DNA from: Lacticaseibacillus daqingensis
GTDB taxonomy: Bacteria; Bacillota; Bacilli; Lactobacillales; Lactobacillaceae
NCBI RefSeq assembly: GCF_003946115.1
Contig: NZ_RHOH01000003.1
Location: forward strand, 228,376 to 292,375
DNA: 64,000 nt
Reading direction: 5' to 3'
Shown: one piece after another, positions 25,575 through 34,614 of the stretch
Numbering within the stretch: the first letter of the stretch is position 1
How the letters are laid out: every line of letters begins with the position of its first letter
Notes under the pieces: model-generated
The model's input: the letters and a program-made list of their open reading frames with translations, nothing else
Databases searched by the model: none
What the model was told of the DNA's origin: nothing
Translations under genes and position numbers: made by a program

Positions 25575-27098
25575 CTAGTCGATCAGTCCCTGGTCCTTCA
25601 AGAACCGCCGCGCAACCGTTGCCGCCTTCTCGTGCTTCACGGTGACGGCGTAGTTGAGCGCCTGCATCTGCGCCGTGGTCACCTTGCCAGCCAGCCGGTT
25701 CAGCGCCTGAACGACCTTGGGGTGCGCCTTGGCAAACGTCGTGCTCATCAGCGGTGCCCCTTGGTACGGCGGGAAGAACGCCTGGTCGTCCTCAAGCACC
25801 ACTAAGTCGTATTCCTTGATCTGCGGGTCGGTGGTGTAGCCATCGGTCACATCCACATGCTTGTCCGCCAGCGCCTCATAGCGCAGCGCCGGCTCCATCG
25901 TGCGCACCTTGCTGAACTGTAGCCCGTACGCCTGCTGCAAGCCGGGCCAGCCGTCCGCCTGCTGGTAAAAATCAGGATCGTATGCCGCCTGAAACTGCGG
26001 CACGCGTTGCAGGTCGCCGATCGTTTGGAGCTGGTACCGCTCGGCATCGGCGCGCCGAACCGTCATCATATAGCCGTTCTGGTACGCCATCGGTGGCAGG
26101 TACGTCAGCTGAAACTGCCGGGCCAGCAGCTGCTTGGCCTGCTGGTAGGCCTTTGCCGGCTGGTGCGGCACCGCCTGATCGGTTTTGACCAGCGACTGCA
26201 GCACCGTTCCTGTGAACTCGGGGTAGATGTCGATTTTGCCGCTGGTCAGGCCCTTGAACAGGAAGGCCGTCCCGCCAAAATTCGGCTTGACCGCCACGTG
26301 AACGCTTGGGTCCGCCGCCTGGATCAGGTCCTTGTACATATGGATCAGGACTTCAGGCTCCCCGCCCATTTTGCCGGCGATCGTGATGGTCTCCCGGTTG
26401 GCGTTCCGCCAGGTGGTGACGCCCAACGCGGTGCCACTGATCACCAGCAGCGCGACTGTGCCTCCGGCGAGCCACCGCCAGCTCCCGCGCGCCAAGAGCT
26501 TGATCATCGCGCTGGCGATCAGCGCAAGCGCGGCGGCCAGCCCGGCGCCGATGATCAGGGCCGCGTTATTGTTGGTCTGAATGCCGAGCAGAATATAGGT
26601 CCCCAGCCCTCCACCACCGATCAAAGCGGCCAGCGTGGCGGTGCCGATCACCATCACCGCAGCTAGGCGCAAACCGGTCAGGATCATCGGCATCGCCAGG
26701 GGCAGCTGCACCCGAAACAGCTTGAACCGCCGCGACACGCCAAACGCATCGGCGGCTTCGATCAACCGCGGGTCGATATTGGTCAGCCCCGCGTAGGTGT
26801 TGGAAAACACCGGCATGATGGCATACAGCACCAGCGCGATCAGGGCCGGTACCGTACCGATCCCGACCAGCGGGATCAGCAGGCCGAGGATGGCAAGGCT
26901 TGGAATAGTCTGGATCACACTCGCCACCTGCAGCACCGCTTCACCGGCCCGCCGGTGGTCGATCAACACCACTGCCAGCGGGATCGCGATAACCATCGTG
27001 ATCAGCGTCGCCAACAGCGACAGCGCAAGGTGCTGCCCCAGTGCGCGCCAGATCTCCGCGCCGTTTTCCTGCCAATAAGTCAAAATGGCTTGGCTCAT
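25575..27098 (-). CDS. Osmoprotectant-type ABC importer, fused permease and substrate-binding protein
   Basis: This 507-residue protein joins a six-helix permease (residues 1-215) to a periplasmic-type choline/betaine-binding domain (about 230-507). The permease motif IPSLAILGLLIPLVGIGTVP and the binding-domain YPEFTGT are typical of the OpuCB-OpuCC/ProWX group. The domain faces outward and stays tethered to the membrane. The same architecture occurs in importers of glycine betaine, carnitine, choline and ergothioneine (EgtUBC), which cannot be told apart here. It overlaps the ATPase gene by four bases. Confidence 0.9.
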   Translation of the reverse strand: MSQAILTYWQENGAEIWRALGQHLALSLLATLITMVIAIPLAVVLIDHRRAGEAVLQVASVIQTIPSLAILGLLIPLVGIGTVPALIALVLYAIMPVFSNTYAGLTNIDPRLIEAADAFGVSRRFKLFRVQLPLAMPMILTGLRLAAVMVIGTATLAALIGGGGLGTYILLGIQTNNNAALIIGAGLAAALALIASAMIKLLARGSWRWLAGGTVALLVISGTALGVTTWRNANRETITIAGKMGGEPEVLIHMYKDLIQAADPSVHVAVKPNFGGTAFLFKGLTSGKIDIYPEFTGTVLQSLVKTDQAVPHQPAKAYQQAKQLLARQFQLTYLPPMAYQNGYMMTVRRADAERYQLQTIGDLQRVPQFQAAYDPDFYQQADGWPGLQQAYGLQFSKVRTMEPALRYEALADKHVDVTDGYTTDPQIKEYDLVVLEDDQAFFPPYQGAPLMSTTFAKAHPKVVQALNRLAGKVTTAQMQALNYAVTVKHEKAATVARRFLKDQGLID

Positions 27099-28027
27099 GC
27101 GCGCACCTCCTTTGTGCTGGCGAGGTAGGCAATCAAATCGGCTGGCTCAAGCACCGTCGGCCCCACCTGCACCGCCTGCGTGGGCGTCTGCCGCAGCACC
27201 TGTGCCCACGCCTGAAGGGTCGCAGTGGGCGCGAGCGCCTGCTCACCGGTCCCGGGATGGCCGAAGCCCGCCGCGATCACCTGGCGCAAATACTGCTGCG
27301 CATCGCGTGCGCCAGCGAAGAATTGGGCAACAAAGTCATTGGCCGGCGCGCCGAGCAGCTCGGCCGGGGTGCCGACCTGCTGCAGCTGGCCCGCGTGCAT
27401 CACCGCCAGCCGGTCCGCCAGCGCCAATGCCTCGTCCATGTCGTGGGTGACAAAGACGATCGTTGTCTTCAACGCAGCGTGCAACTGGCGCACCAGTGCC
27501 TGCAGTTGCGTGCGTGACAGCGGGTCAAGCGCGGAGAACGGCTCGTCCATCAGAATGATATCGGGTTTGGCAGCCAGCGCGCGAATGATGCCAACACGCT
27601 GCGCCTCCCCGCCTGATAGCTCGCTGGGCTTGCGCGTCAAAAACCGCTCAGGCGAAAGCCCCACCTGCGTCAAAAGCTCTGTCACCCGTGCAGTTTGGGC
27701 GGCCTGCGACCACCCCAGCGTGGCCAGCGGCACCGCCACGTTTTGCGCGACGGTCATGTTCGGAAACAATGCGCCACCCTGCAGCACGTAGCCGATGCGC
27801 CGGCGCAGCGCCCGGACATCCGTCACCGCCGCCACGTCCGAATCGTCGATCAGGATCTGGCCGCTGGTCGGTGTGTTCAAGCGGTTGATCATCTTGAGCA
27901 GTGTGGTCTTGCCGCTGCCGCTCGGGCCGACCAGCACGAACAGCTCGTGACTGGCGATCGTCAGGCTGACCGCATCCAGCGCGCGCTGGTCGCCATACGC
28001 CTTGGTCACCTGTTTGAATGTGAGCAT
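27095..28027 (-). CDS. Osmoprotectant-type ABC importer, ATP-binding subunit
   Basis: This 310-residue ATPase has Walker A GPSGSGKTT, the Q-loop in YVLQGG, the signature LSGGEAQR, Walker B IILMDEPFSALD and the H-loop FVTHDMDEAL. It powers the fused permease-binding protein encoded immediately downstream (ATGA overlap). The C-terminal 60 residues replace the CBS pair found in longer OpuA/OpuC ATPases. The ATG at 28027 follows AGGGGGAAG; the longer frame would run into the hrt promoter region. TATAAT (28075-28070) is a likely -10. Confidence 0.92.
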   Translation of the reverse strand: MLTFKQVTKAYGDQRALDAVSLTIASHELFVLVGPSGSGKTTLLKMINRLNTPTSGQILIDDSDVAAVTDVRALRRRIGYVLQGGALFPNMTVAQNVAVPLATLGWSQAAQTARVTELLTQVGLSPERFLTRKPSELSGGEAQRVGIIRALAAKPDIILMDEPFSALDPLSRTQLQALVRQLHAALKTTIVFVTHDMDEALALADRLAVMHAGQLQQVGTPAELLGAPANDFVAQFFAGARDAQQYLRQVIAAGFGHPGTGEQALAPTATLQAWAQVLRQTPTQAVQVGPTVLEPADLIAYLASTKEVRA

Positions 28028-28218
28028 CGCACTTCCCCCTTGGCGCCCGCAAGCGCAGTTGTGTGTTTCATTATACGCGTTGCCCGCGTGAACGGTACCG
28101 TGGTTTGGCTTTGAGTCACATTTAGGGGCCAAACGGGTCATCTTCACCGTACCATGCTGACCCCAGCGCGCGCAAAAAACCATCCACCACCGCGATTCAC
28201 GAAAAAACCGACCGAATG

Positions 28219-28273
28219 TTGACACCGTGTCACCCTTGTGCGATACTGGCCCAGTCGGTGACACGGTGTCACC
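28219..28273 (+). promoter_or_regulatory. hrtRBA promoter with two HrtR-type operators
   Basis: TTGACA (28219-28224) and GATACT (28242-28247) are 17 bases apart. A palindrome TGACACCGTGTCA (28220-28232) covers the -35, and a longer one GGTGACACGGTGTCACC (28257-28273) follows the -10. Both share the core TGACAC-N-GTGTCA, which matches the known HrtR operator of Lactococcus (ATGACACAGTGTCAT, as I recall it). This explains haem-controlled autoregulation. Confidence 0.85.
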
Positions 28274-28290
28274 AAGGAAGGAGCCATCCT

Positions 28291-28803
28291 ATGGTCCACG
28301 CAACGTTCACCCGTCTGCCCGCCGCCAAACAGGCCCGGGTGCAGGCGGCCTTGCTGGCAGAGTTCAGCCATCACCCACTTCAAACCGCGCAGGTCGCCCG
28401 CATCGTTGATCAAGCGGGCATCGCGCGTGGCGCGTTTTATAAGTACTTCGATGACCTGACGGACGCCTACCAGTTCGTTTTTCAGGCGGCGCTCACCACC
28501 ATTCACCAGGGGCTGCCTGCGCAGCCCAGCGCGACCAACACCGCCGCCTTTGTCGCGTCGATTCAGGCCTTCGTGGCCCAAACCGATGCCACCGGCTACC
28601 GAGCGCTGATCACGATGCACTACCGCTACAACGAAGGCTTTCTGGGGGCCACCCCCAGCGCGCTGGGCACCGGCCCGGACGCGGCCACACGCTGGGCGGT
28701 GACCACGCTGTACCACCAGACCGTGCGTGACATCCTGCTGGACCCCAGCACCGCGACCGCCCGCCTGGCGCAACTGCAAGCCGTTTTGACCAAAGGAGTC
28801 TAG
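28291..28803 (+). CDS. hrtR: Haem-sensing TetR-family repressor HrtR
   Basis: This 170-residue regulator has an N-terminal TetR helix-turn-helix (about 15-60, with GIARGAFYKYFDDLTDAY). His72 in TTIHQGL and His142 in TTLYHQTV fit the two axial haem ligands reported in lactococcal HrtR (His72 and His149). Free haem should release it from the two operators just upstream. The ATG at 28291 follows GGAAGGAG. The haem efflux genes hrtB and hrtA follow. The operator match, residue positions and gene order support the name. Confidence 0.88.
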   Translation: MVHATFTRLPAAKQARVQAALLAEFSHHPLQTAQVARIVDQAGIARGAFYKYFDDLTDAYQFVFQAALTTIHQGLPAQPSATNTAAFVASIQAFVAQTDATGYRALITMHYRYNEGFLGATPSALGTGPDAATRWAVTTLYHQTVRDILLDPSTATARLAQLQAVLTKGV

Positions 28804-28804
28804 T

Positions 28805-29854
28805 ATGTTTCTAGCACTGAAAGAAATCAAAAAAGAAAAACTCCGCTCGGGGCTCATCGTCGCGATGATCGTCCTGATCGGCTACCTGATCTTCATCCTC
28901 ACGAGCCTGGCCCTTGGCTTGGCGCGCCAAAACACCGACGCCATCAATTCGTGGGGGATTACCCGCATCACCCTGAACGACAACGCTAATGTCGACATGC
29001 GCCAGTCCTTTTTGACCAAGGCGCAGGTCGGCACGCTGACCGCAAAAGACGCGCTGATCGGCGAAACCGCCACAGTGGTCAAATCCGCTAAGCACAAGCA
29101 GGTGTCCGCCGTATTCATGGGGCTGCGCCAGCAGGACTTCATCGCCCGAAAGCTGGGTCTTGAAAGCGGCCGGCGCGTGGCGGGTAAGCGCGAGCTGGTC
29201 GCCGACACCGCCTTGAAGCTGGCTGGCTACAAGCTCGGCAGCAAGGTCACGCTCAATGACCACACCTTCACCATCGTCGGCTTTACCAATAACGCCAAGA
29301 TCAATGTCGCCCCGATCGTCTACGGCGAGCTGAGTACCTGGCAGACGCTGCGCGGCATCGACTTCGGTCCCATCGCCAGTGCTGTGGTGTCTAAGCCTGG
29401 GAGCACTCGCAAGGCCACCGCGGGGACCAAGACCTACGCCAAGCAGACGCTGATCGACAAGCTGCCCGGCTACACCGCGCAGACCACGACCTTTGTCATG
29501 ATGATCGCCTTTTTGATGGTGATCTCCCTGATCATCATCGCCGTCTTCTTGTACATCCTGACGATGCAAAAACTGCCCAACTACGCCGTGCTGCGCGTGC
29601 AAGGCATCCCCAGCCGCGTGCTAGTCGAAGCCACCGTCGCGCAGTCCGTACTGCTGGTGCTGAGCGGTTTAGTCGGCGCCACCGCGCTGACGGCACTGAC
29701 CGCCGTGATGATCCCCGCCAGCGTCCCGATGGCCTTTGACGTGCCGCTCTTGGCCGCGGTCGGCCTCGGCCTGCTGGTCATGGCGCTGATCGGCGGACTG
29801 ATCCCGATCCGCTCGGTGCTCAAAGTCGACCCGGTGTCCGTGATTGGAGGTTAA
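28805..29854 (+). CDS. hrtB: Haem efflux ABC permease HrtB
   Basis: This 349-residue FtsX/MacB-like permease has one N-terminal transmembrane helix (residues about 15-40), a large outer domain (about 45-230) and three C-terminal helices (about 235-345). It pumps excess haem out of the membrane with the HrtA ATPase. It starts one base after the hrtR stop, with AAAGGAG overlapping the end of hrtR. The start MFLALKEIKKEKLRSGLIV is typical of the HrtB/DevC type. The gene order R-B-A matches the lactococcal hrt operon. Confidence 0.9.
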   Translation: MFLALKEIKKEKLRSGLIVAMIVLIGYLIFILTSLALGLARQNTDAINSWGITRITLNDNANVDMRQSFLTKAQVGTLTAKDALIGETATVVKSAKHKQVSAVFMGLRQQDFIARKLGLESGRRVAGKRELVADTALKLAGYKLGSKVTLNDHTFTIVGFTNNAKINVAPIVYGELSTWQTLRGIDFGPIASAVVSKPGSTRKATAGTKTYAKQTLIDKLPGYTAQTTTFVMMIAFLMVISLIIIAVFLYILTMQKLPNYAVLRVQGIPSRVLVEATVAQSVLLVLSGLVGATALTALTAVMIPASVPMAFDVPLLAAVGLGLLVMALIGGLIPIRSVLKVDPVSVIGG

Positions 29855-29857
29855 CCC

Positions 29858-30532
29858 ATGAGTTCATTCGCTGTGCAACATGTCAATCAAGTCTTCGGCA
29901 CCGGCACCGCCCGCGTTCAGGTGCTGCACGATGTCAATTTCGAGGCCGAGCCCGGCACCCTGAGCCTGATCATGGGCCCGTCTGGTTCGGGCAAAAGCAC
30001 CTTCCTGACGATCGCCGGGGGCCTCTTGACCCCCACCAGCGGCACCGTGACCGTCAACGGCGTTCGCTACACCGACCGCGCCAAAAAGGCGAAGGACGCC
30101 TTGCGCCTGAGCGAGATCGGGTTTATCCTGCAGGCCTACCACCTGCTGCCGTACCTGACCGTGGCCGACCAGTTCAAGCTGGTCGACAAGGTCAAGCCCA
30201 AGGGCAACCTGACCCCGGCCGCCTTGCAAAATGTGCTGGCGACGCTGGGCATTCAGGATCTGCTACACAAGTACCCGGCCGAACTGTCCGGTGGTCAGCA
30301 GCAGCGTGTGGCCATCGCCCGCGCCTTGTACCCCGACCCCGCCATCATCCTCGCCGACGAACCGACCGCCGCGCTGGACGGTAGCCGGGTCAAAGTCGTT
30401 GGTGCCTTGCTGCGCGACCTGGCGATTCGGCACCACAAGGCCGTCGTCGTGGTGACCCACGACAGCCGCCTCGTGGACTCAGCCGATGTGTTGTACCAGA
30501 TGCAGGATGGGGTGCTGACCAAGCAGAATTAA
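29858..30532 (+). CDS. hrtA: Haem efflux ABC ATPase HrtA
   Basis: This 224-residue ATPase has Walker A GPSGSGKST, the signature LSGGQQQRVAIARAL, Walker B ILADEPTAALD and the H-loop VVTHDSR. It drives HrtB. Length and motifs fit the MacB/LolD-type ATPases. It begins four bases after hrtB and ends before a strong hairpin, so hrtRBA is one transcript. Confidence 0.92.
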   Translation: MSSFAVQHVNQVFGTGTARVQVLHDVNFEAEPGTLSLIMGPSGSGKSTFLTIAGGLLTPTSGTVTVNGVRYTDRAKKAKDALRLSEIGFILQAYHLLPYLTVADQFKLVDKVKPKGNLTPAALQNVLATLGIQDLLHKYPAELSGGQQQRVAIARALYPDPAIILADEPTAALDGSRVKVVGALLRDLAIRHHKAVVVVTHDSRLVDSADVLYQMQDGVLTKQN

Positions 30533-30549
30533 TCCCCCACTATCGTAAC

Positions 30550-30598
30550 TAAAACGCGCGTCAATCGGCCTTTGATCGCCCGATGACGCGCGTTTTAT
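30550..30598 (+). terminator. Terminator of hrtRBA
   Basis: The arm 30551-30568 (AAAACGCGCGTCAATCGG) pairs with 30580-30596 with one bulge, then a T-rich end. Confidence 0.8.
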
Positions 30599-30756
30599 TG
30601 TTATATTTGGGCTTCTGTCACCATATCGCCTCATACCACGCCCGCAGAACTGAGCCGCAGTTCGCATCTTTGTCACTGGTGGCAAACTTCCGGTCGCAAC
30701 GCCCCGCCACTTATGCTATGATTGCGCTTAATTAATCTGAAAGGACTGAGGAAGGT

Positions 30757-30810
30757 ATGGTATTCCCTAACTTATTGGTCATCCCTGTTAAGGAGGCTGC
30801 GCGCGCCTAG
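30757..30810 (+). CDS. Putative 17-residue leader peptide of the methyltransferase
   Basis: The ATG at 30757 follows GAGGAAGG and encodes MVFPNLLVIPVKEAARA before a TAG. A TATGAT -10 (30717-30722) lies 35 bases upstream. The end of this frame overlaps GTTAAGGA (30787-30794), which is exactly complementary to TCCTTAAC (30821-30828) between the peptide and the methyltransferase start. This layout resembles translational attenuators of antibiotic-resistance genes. Real translation is not shown by sequence alone. Confidence 0.45.
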   Translation: MVFPNLLVIPVKEAARA

Positions 30811-30851
30811 CGCACCAGATTCCTTAACGCGTTTGCGAAAGGAATAAAACA

Positions 30852-31676
30852 TTGAATCCAAATGAAATTGTGACTGCGATGGGGCTGCCGGCAAGCGACC
30901 CCATTCAACTGATCCAAACCACGTACCATGTCCAGATAACCCAAGCGCTCGGCGTCAAACCCGGCATGCGCGTGCTGGAAGTCGGGTGTGGCCAAGGCGA
31001 CATGACGGCGGCACTGGCCGCGGCCGTGGGCCCGACTGGCCACGTCACCGCCTACGACATCGCGGCGCCGGATTACGGCGCACCGCTCACCATCGGCCAG
31101 GCGCAGGCCAACCTCGCCGCCGGCCCGCTTGGTGCCCGCATCGACGTGCACCTACAAAGCGATGTCTTGCAGGCCAACTTTGCCCCGGCGCAGTTCGACC
31201 TGCTCGTCATCACTCACGCGGCCTGGTACTTCCCGTCCGCCGCAGCGTTCTCGCAGCTGCTGCTGGCGCTGGCCCCGGCGGTTCAGCGCATCGGCATCGC
31301 GGAGTGGTCGCTGGCCCTGCGCGACCCACAGCAAAACGGCCACCTACTGGCAGTTTTGATTCAAGCGGCGTACGCGGCCAAGCGGCCCGACCGCGCGGAA
31401 AACATTCGTACCCTGATCACACCTGCGCAACTCACCGCCACCCTTGTGGCCAATGGCTGGGCCTGCACCACCACGACCCACCCAACTGGCGCCATGCAGG
31501 ACGGCGAATGGGAAATCGCACTCACCCGTCACGACTACGGCCCGATGATCGAGGCCGACGCGACGCTCACACCAACTGAGCGCGCGTACCTGACGGCGCT
31601 GTTGGCCACGCTTGACACGCAAGTCGACCACACACAGGCGCTGGACGCCTTCATCCTGACCGCCGTGCGCGACTGA
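30852..31676 (+). CDS. Class I SAM-dependent methyltransferase
   Basis: This 274-residue protein has motif I VLEVGCGQGDMT near residue 42, the acidic motif II loop TAYDIAAP and motif IV FDLLVITHAAWY. It looks like a small-molecule methyltransferase of the Methyltransf_11/25 type. The start is TTG at 30852 after AAAGGAA, as no ATG fits a ribosome site. The 17-residue leader peptide and hairpin before it suggest inducible expression. Target is unknown; a drug or a quinone-like compound would both fit. Confidence 0.85.
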   Translation: MNPNEIVTAMGLPASDPIQLIQTTYHVQITQALGVKPGMRVLEVGCGQGDMTAALAAAVGPTGHVTAYDIAAPDYGAPLTIGQAQANLAAGPLGARIDVHLQSDVLQANFAPAQFDLLVITHAAWYFPSAAAFSQLLLALAPAVQRIGIAEWSLALRDPQQNGHLLAVLIQAAYAAKRPDRAENIRTLITPAQLTATLVANGWACTTTTHPTGAMQDGEWEIALTRHDYGPMIEADATLTPTERAYLTALLATLDTQVDHTQALDAFILTAVRD

Positions 31677-31704
31677 TCGATCGCCACCGCATTAACTGAC
31701 CCCT

Positions 31705-31741
31705 GCCCTGCATTTGGCATTTTGCCTTTGCAGGGCTTTTT
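31705..31741 (+). terminator. Terminator of the methyltransferase gene
   Basis: GCCCTGC (31705-31711) pairs with GCAGGGC (31730-31736) with an inner GGC/GCC step, followed by five T. Confidence 0.8.
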
Positions 31742-31756
31742 GATGCGATGACAGCA

Positions 31757-31791
31757 AAACCGCGCAACCCAAGTGTCAGGTTGCGCGGTTT
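31757..31791 (-). terminator. Terminator of the cation ATPase gene
   Basis: AAACCGCGCAACC (31757-31769) pairs with GGTTGCGCGGTTT (31779-31791) directly after the stop of the ATPase gene on the minus strand. Confidence 0.75.
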
Positions 31792-31795
31792 CAGG

Positions 31796-34384
31796 TCACG
31801 CGTCAGGCACCACCCAGTGTTGCAATTCGTCTGCGTGCTGCACGCGCTTATAGGCCTCAACGACCAGCATCGGTAGCAGGCTGGCCCCGAGGACAATGCC
31901 CCACTGCCCCGCCGTCAAGCAGACGAGGCCTAGGGCGTGACTCAACACGGGGAGACTGCCAATGCCGACCAGCGCGACCAGGATCGCGCCAACGCTGAGG
32001 GTCAGCGGCCAATTGCAACGGAAGGTAGCCCAGCTCATGCGGCGCCGCGACTTGATCGGGAACAGGTCTAACACCGAGCCCATCGCCAGGACAAAGAACA
32101 GCATCGTCATACCCAGCACCGGCCCGCCACCCAACTGGAAGCGGCCCAAGGCGTAAACGCCGAGGATCAGGATCACATAGGTGGCCGTACGTACCGCCAC
32201 CCGCTTGCCGAGCCCCGCCTGCCAGATGCTGGTGTGGCGGTCGATCGGTGCCATTTTCATCACGCCGGGTTCCGCCAGTTCGCGGCTGATGAAGAATCCT
32301 GGGATCCCGTCTGCCAACACATTGACGATCAGCATTTGCTCGGCGCTCAAGACGCCGCCCCAGCCCATCAGCACCGCAGCGATCATTGTAAAGATCTGGG
32401 CGAAGTTGACGGACACCAGGAACTCCACCGCCTTGGTGATGTTTTGGTACACCGTGCGGCCTTGGCGCACCGCCCGCACGATCGTGGCGAAGTTGTCATC
32501 GGTCAGGACAATGTCGGATGCGTTCTTGGCCACATCTGTCCCGGTGATGCCCATGGCGATGCCGACATCGGCCTGACGCAAAGCGGGGGCATCATTGACC
32601 CCGTCTCCCGTCATCGCCACCACTTCCCCTTGCGCCTGCCAGCACTTCACGATCCGCAGCTTATCTGCGGGAGTGGTGCGGGCAAACACGCGGATCTGGC
32701 CGATCTGATCCGTCAGCTCAGCATCCGTCATGGCCGCCAGCTGATCGCCGGTGATGGCGCGTTCGCCAGGGTGCAAGATGCCGATCTGGGTCGCAATGGC
32801 GCTGGCTGTCTGCAAGTGATCGCCGGTGATCATCACCGTGCGGATCCCGGCCTGCTGCGCAGTGCGAATCGCTTGGGGCACCGCTTCGCGCGGCGGGTCC
32901 ATGATGCCGATCAGCCCCACCAACGTGAGCTGGTCCAGCTGGTTCATCCAATCCGCACCCGGCGCCTGGTCCAACCACTTGACCCCGGCCGCCAAAATCC
33001 GTAACCCCTGAGCCGCCATTTCGTCGTGTCGCCGCTGGCTTTCCGCGCGTTCACCGGCAAAATCGAGCCGGTCATACGCCCCCTTCACCACCACTAACCA
33101 CCGGCCGTCATGCTGATGCAAGGTCGCCATGCGCTTCTTGGTCGAATCAAAGGGGTCTTCCGCTAACTGCGGATATTCGGCCTGCACGCGAGGCAGGTCC
33201 AGCGTCTTGGCCGCGAACCGGTACACGGCCACCCCGGTGGGGCTGCCCAGGATCGCGCCGTTCGCCCCTGTTGTGACGCCGGTCGCCAACCCCCATAAGG
33301 CGAGGTGGTCCGATGCGGGTGCCGCGCTGGTGCGCAGATCCAGTATCGGCCCTTGACCCGGCCACAAGTGCGTGGCGGTCATCTGGTTTTGCGTCAGCGT
33401 GCCGGTCTTATCGGAGGCAATCACGGTCACGTTCCCGATGGTTTCCACCGCTGTCATCCGCCGAACGATGGCATTTTGCTTAGCCATCTTCTGGACCCCG
33501 GCGGTCATGCTCAGCGTCACGATGACCGGCAGCGATTCTGGCACGGCGGCGATCGCCAGGCCCACTCCCAGCATCAGGCTCTCCGGCACCGACTCCTGAT
33601 ACAGGAGCACGGCGATCATGATCGTCACAAGCCCGCCGATGACGGCAACGGCGGACAGCCGCCTGCCGAGGTGGTCCAGCCGCTCGGCCAGCGGCGTCTT
33701 CACGGCCTGGGTGGTGTTCAGCATCGAGGCGATCTGGCCGATCTCAGTCTGCATCCCCGTCCCCACCACAAGTGCCGTGGCGGTAGCAGTCAAAATGGCG
33801 GTGCCGGAGTAAAGGGCCGGGTCCGCACGATTTTTTTCAACTGGTTCACTTTCGCCGGTCAGCATCGCCTCCTCAACCGTTAACGCGGTCGCCTGAACGA
33901 TCCGGGCATCGGCTGGAATAGTGTCACCAGCCTTCAGCTGAAGCAGATCCCCTGGGACGAGTTCGCTTGATGGTAAGCTCAGACGCTCGCCATCGCGAAC
34001 CACAATGGAGGTCTGCTCGTTCATCGCCTTCAGGCTGGCGAGGGCCTTTTCCGCCCGGCCTTCTTGATAGAGGCTAAGCCCCACATTCAAGCAGACGATG
34101 CCGCCGATCACGATCGGCTTCACCCACCCGCTGTCAGCGGTCAGTGCCAGATACACGGACAGCGCCACCGCAAACAACAGGATCAGCGAGGTGACATCAC
34201 TGAGATGCTGCACCGTCCGGTGAATGAGGCTCTGCCGCGGCGCCTCGACCAGGCGGTTCTCCCCAAAGTGCGCGCGGTTGCGGCCCACCTGACCGGCTTG
34301 CAGGCCCTCGGTCGGGCTACTGTCAAAATGCGTTGCAATGGCTTGTGGCTCGGCTTCAAACCAGGTCTCGTTCACACGTGTCAT
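31796..34384 (-). CDS. P2-type cation-transporting ATPase (calcium-type)
   Basis: This 862-residue membrane pump has the actuator motif LTGESEPVEK, the helix-4 ion site AAVPESLPVIVTLSM, the phosphorylation site SDKTGTLTQN and the hinge TGDGVNDAPALRQAD. The N-terminal cation ATPase domain (residues 5-70) and about ten membrane helices fit a SERCA/PMCA-like pump that exports calcium or another divalent ion. PESLP replaces the usual PEGLP. The ATG at 34384 is preceded by GAGGGGGAAG. It is a single-gene unit. Confidence 0.93.
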   Translation of the reverse strand: MTRVNETWFEAEPQAIATHFDSSPTEGLQAGQVGRNRAHFGENRLVEAPRQSLIHRTVQHLSDVTSLILLFAVALSVYLALTADSGWVKPIVIGGIVCLNVGLSLYQEGRAEKALASLKAMNEQTSIVVRDGERLSLPSSELVPGDLLQLKAGDTIPADARIVQATALTVEEAMLTGESEPVEKNRADPALYSGTAILTATATALVVGTGMQTEIGQIASMLNTTQAVKTPLAERLDHLGRRLSAVAVIGGLVTIMIAVLLYQESVPESLMLGVGLAIAAVPESLPVIVTLSMTAGVQKMAKQNAIVRRMTAVETIGNVTVIASDKTGTLTQNQMTATHLWPGQGPILDLRTSAAPASDHLALWGLATGVTTGANGAILGSPTGVAVYRFAAKTLDLPRVQAEYPQLAEDPFDSTKKRMATLHQHDGRWLVVVKGAYDRLDFAGERAESQRRHDEMAAQGLRILAAGVKWLDQAPGADWMNQLDQLTLVGLIGIMDPPREAVPQAIRTAQQAGIRTVMITGDHLQTASAIATQIGILHPGERAITGDQLAAMTDAELTDQIGQIRVFARTTPADKLRIVKCWQAQGEVVAMTGDGVNDAPALRQADVGIAMGITGTDVAKNASDIVLTDDNFATIVRAVRQGRTVYQNITKAVEFLVSVNFAQIFTMIAAVLMGWGGVLSAEQMLIVNVLADGIPGFFISRELAEPGVMKMAPIDRHTSIWQAGLGKRVAVRTATYVILILGVYALGRFQLGGGPVLGMTMLFFVLAMGSVLDLFPIKSRRRMSWATFRCNWPLTLSVGAILVALVGIGSLPVLSHALGLVCLTAGQWGIVLGASLLPMLVVEAYKRVQHADELQHWVVPDA

Positions 34385-34614
34385 ATGCTTCCCCCTCAGT
34401 CTTTGGCAGCGACGTTCCTACCTACAATTATAATTTGCATAAGTTGATTATATGAACCAACATTTTTTTTGAATGTGTCGGGGCACGCGATCACGGGAGA
34501 TGGCGCGACAGCCGCAAATACCAGTTGGACGTCCACATTTCAATTCGTTTGACCCACATGCGCTGAAGTTGGCTCGTTCGGGAGATCGTTCCAAACGCAC
34601 GCGCCTCGCCGGGC

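Noticed and set aside
25418..25645. 75-codon forward frame inside the structured stretch
   Set aside because: No ribosome site, low-complexity Pro/Ala/Arg content, and it runs into the opposite strand of the importer gene.
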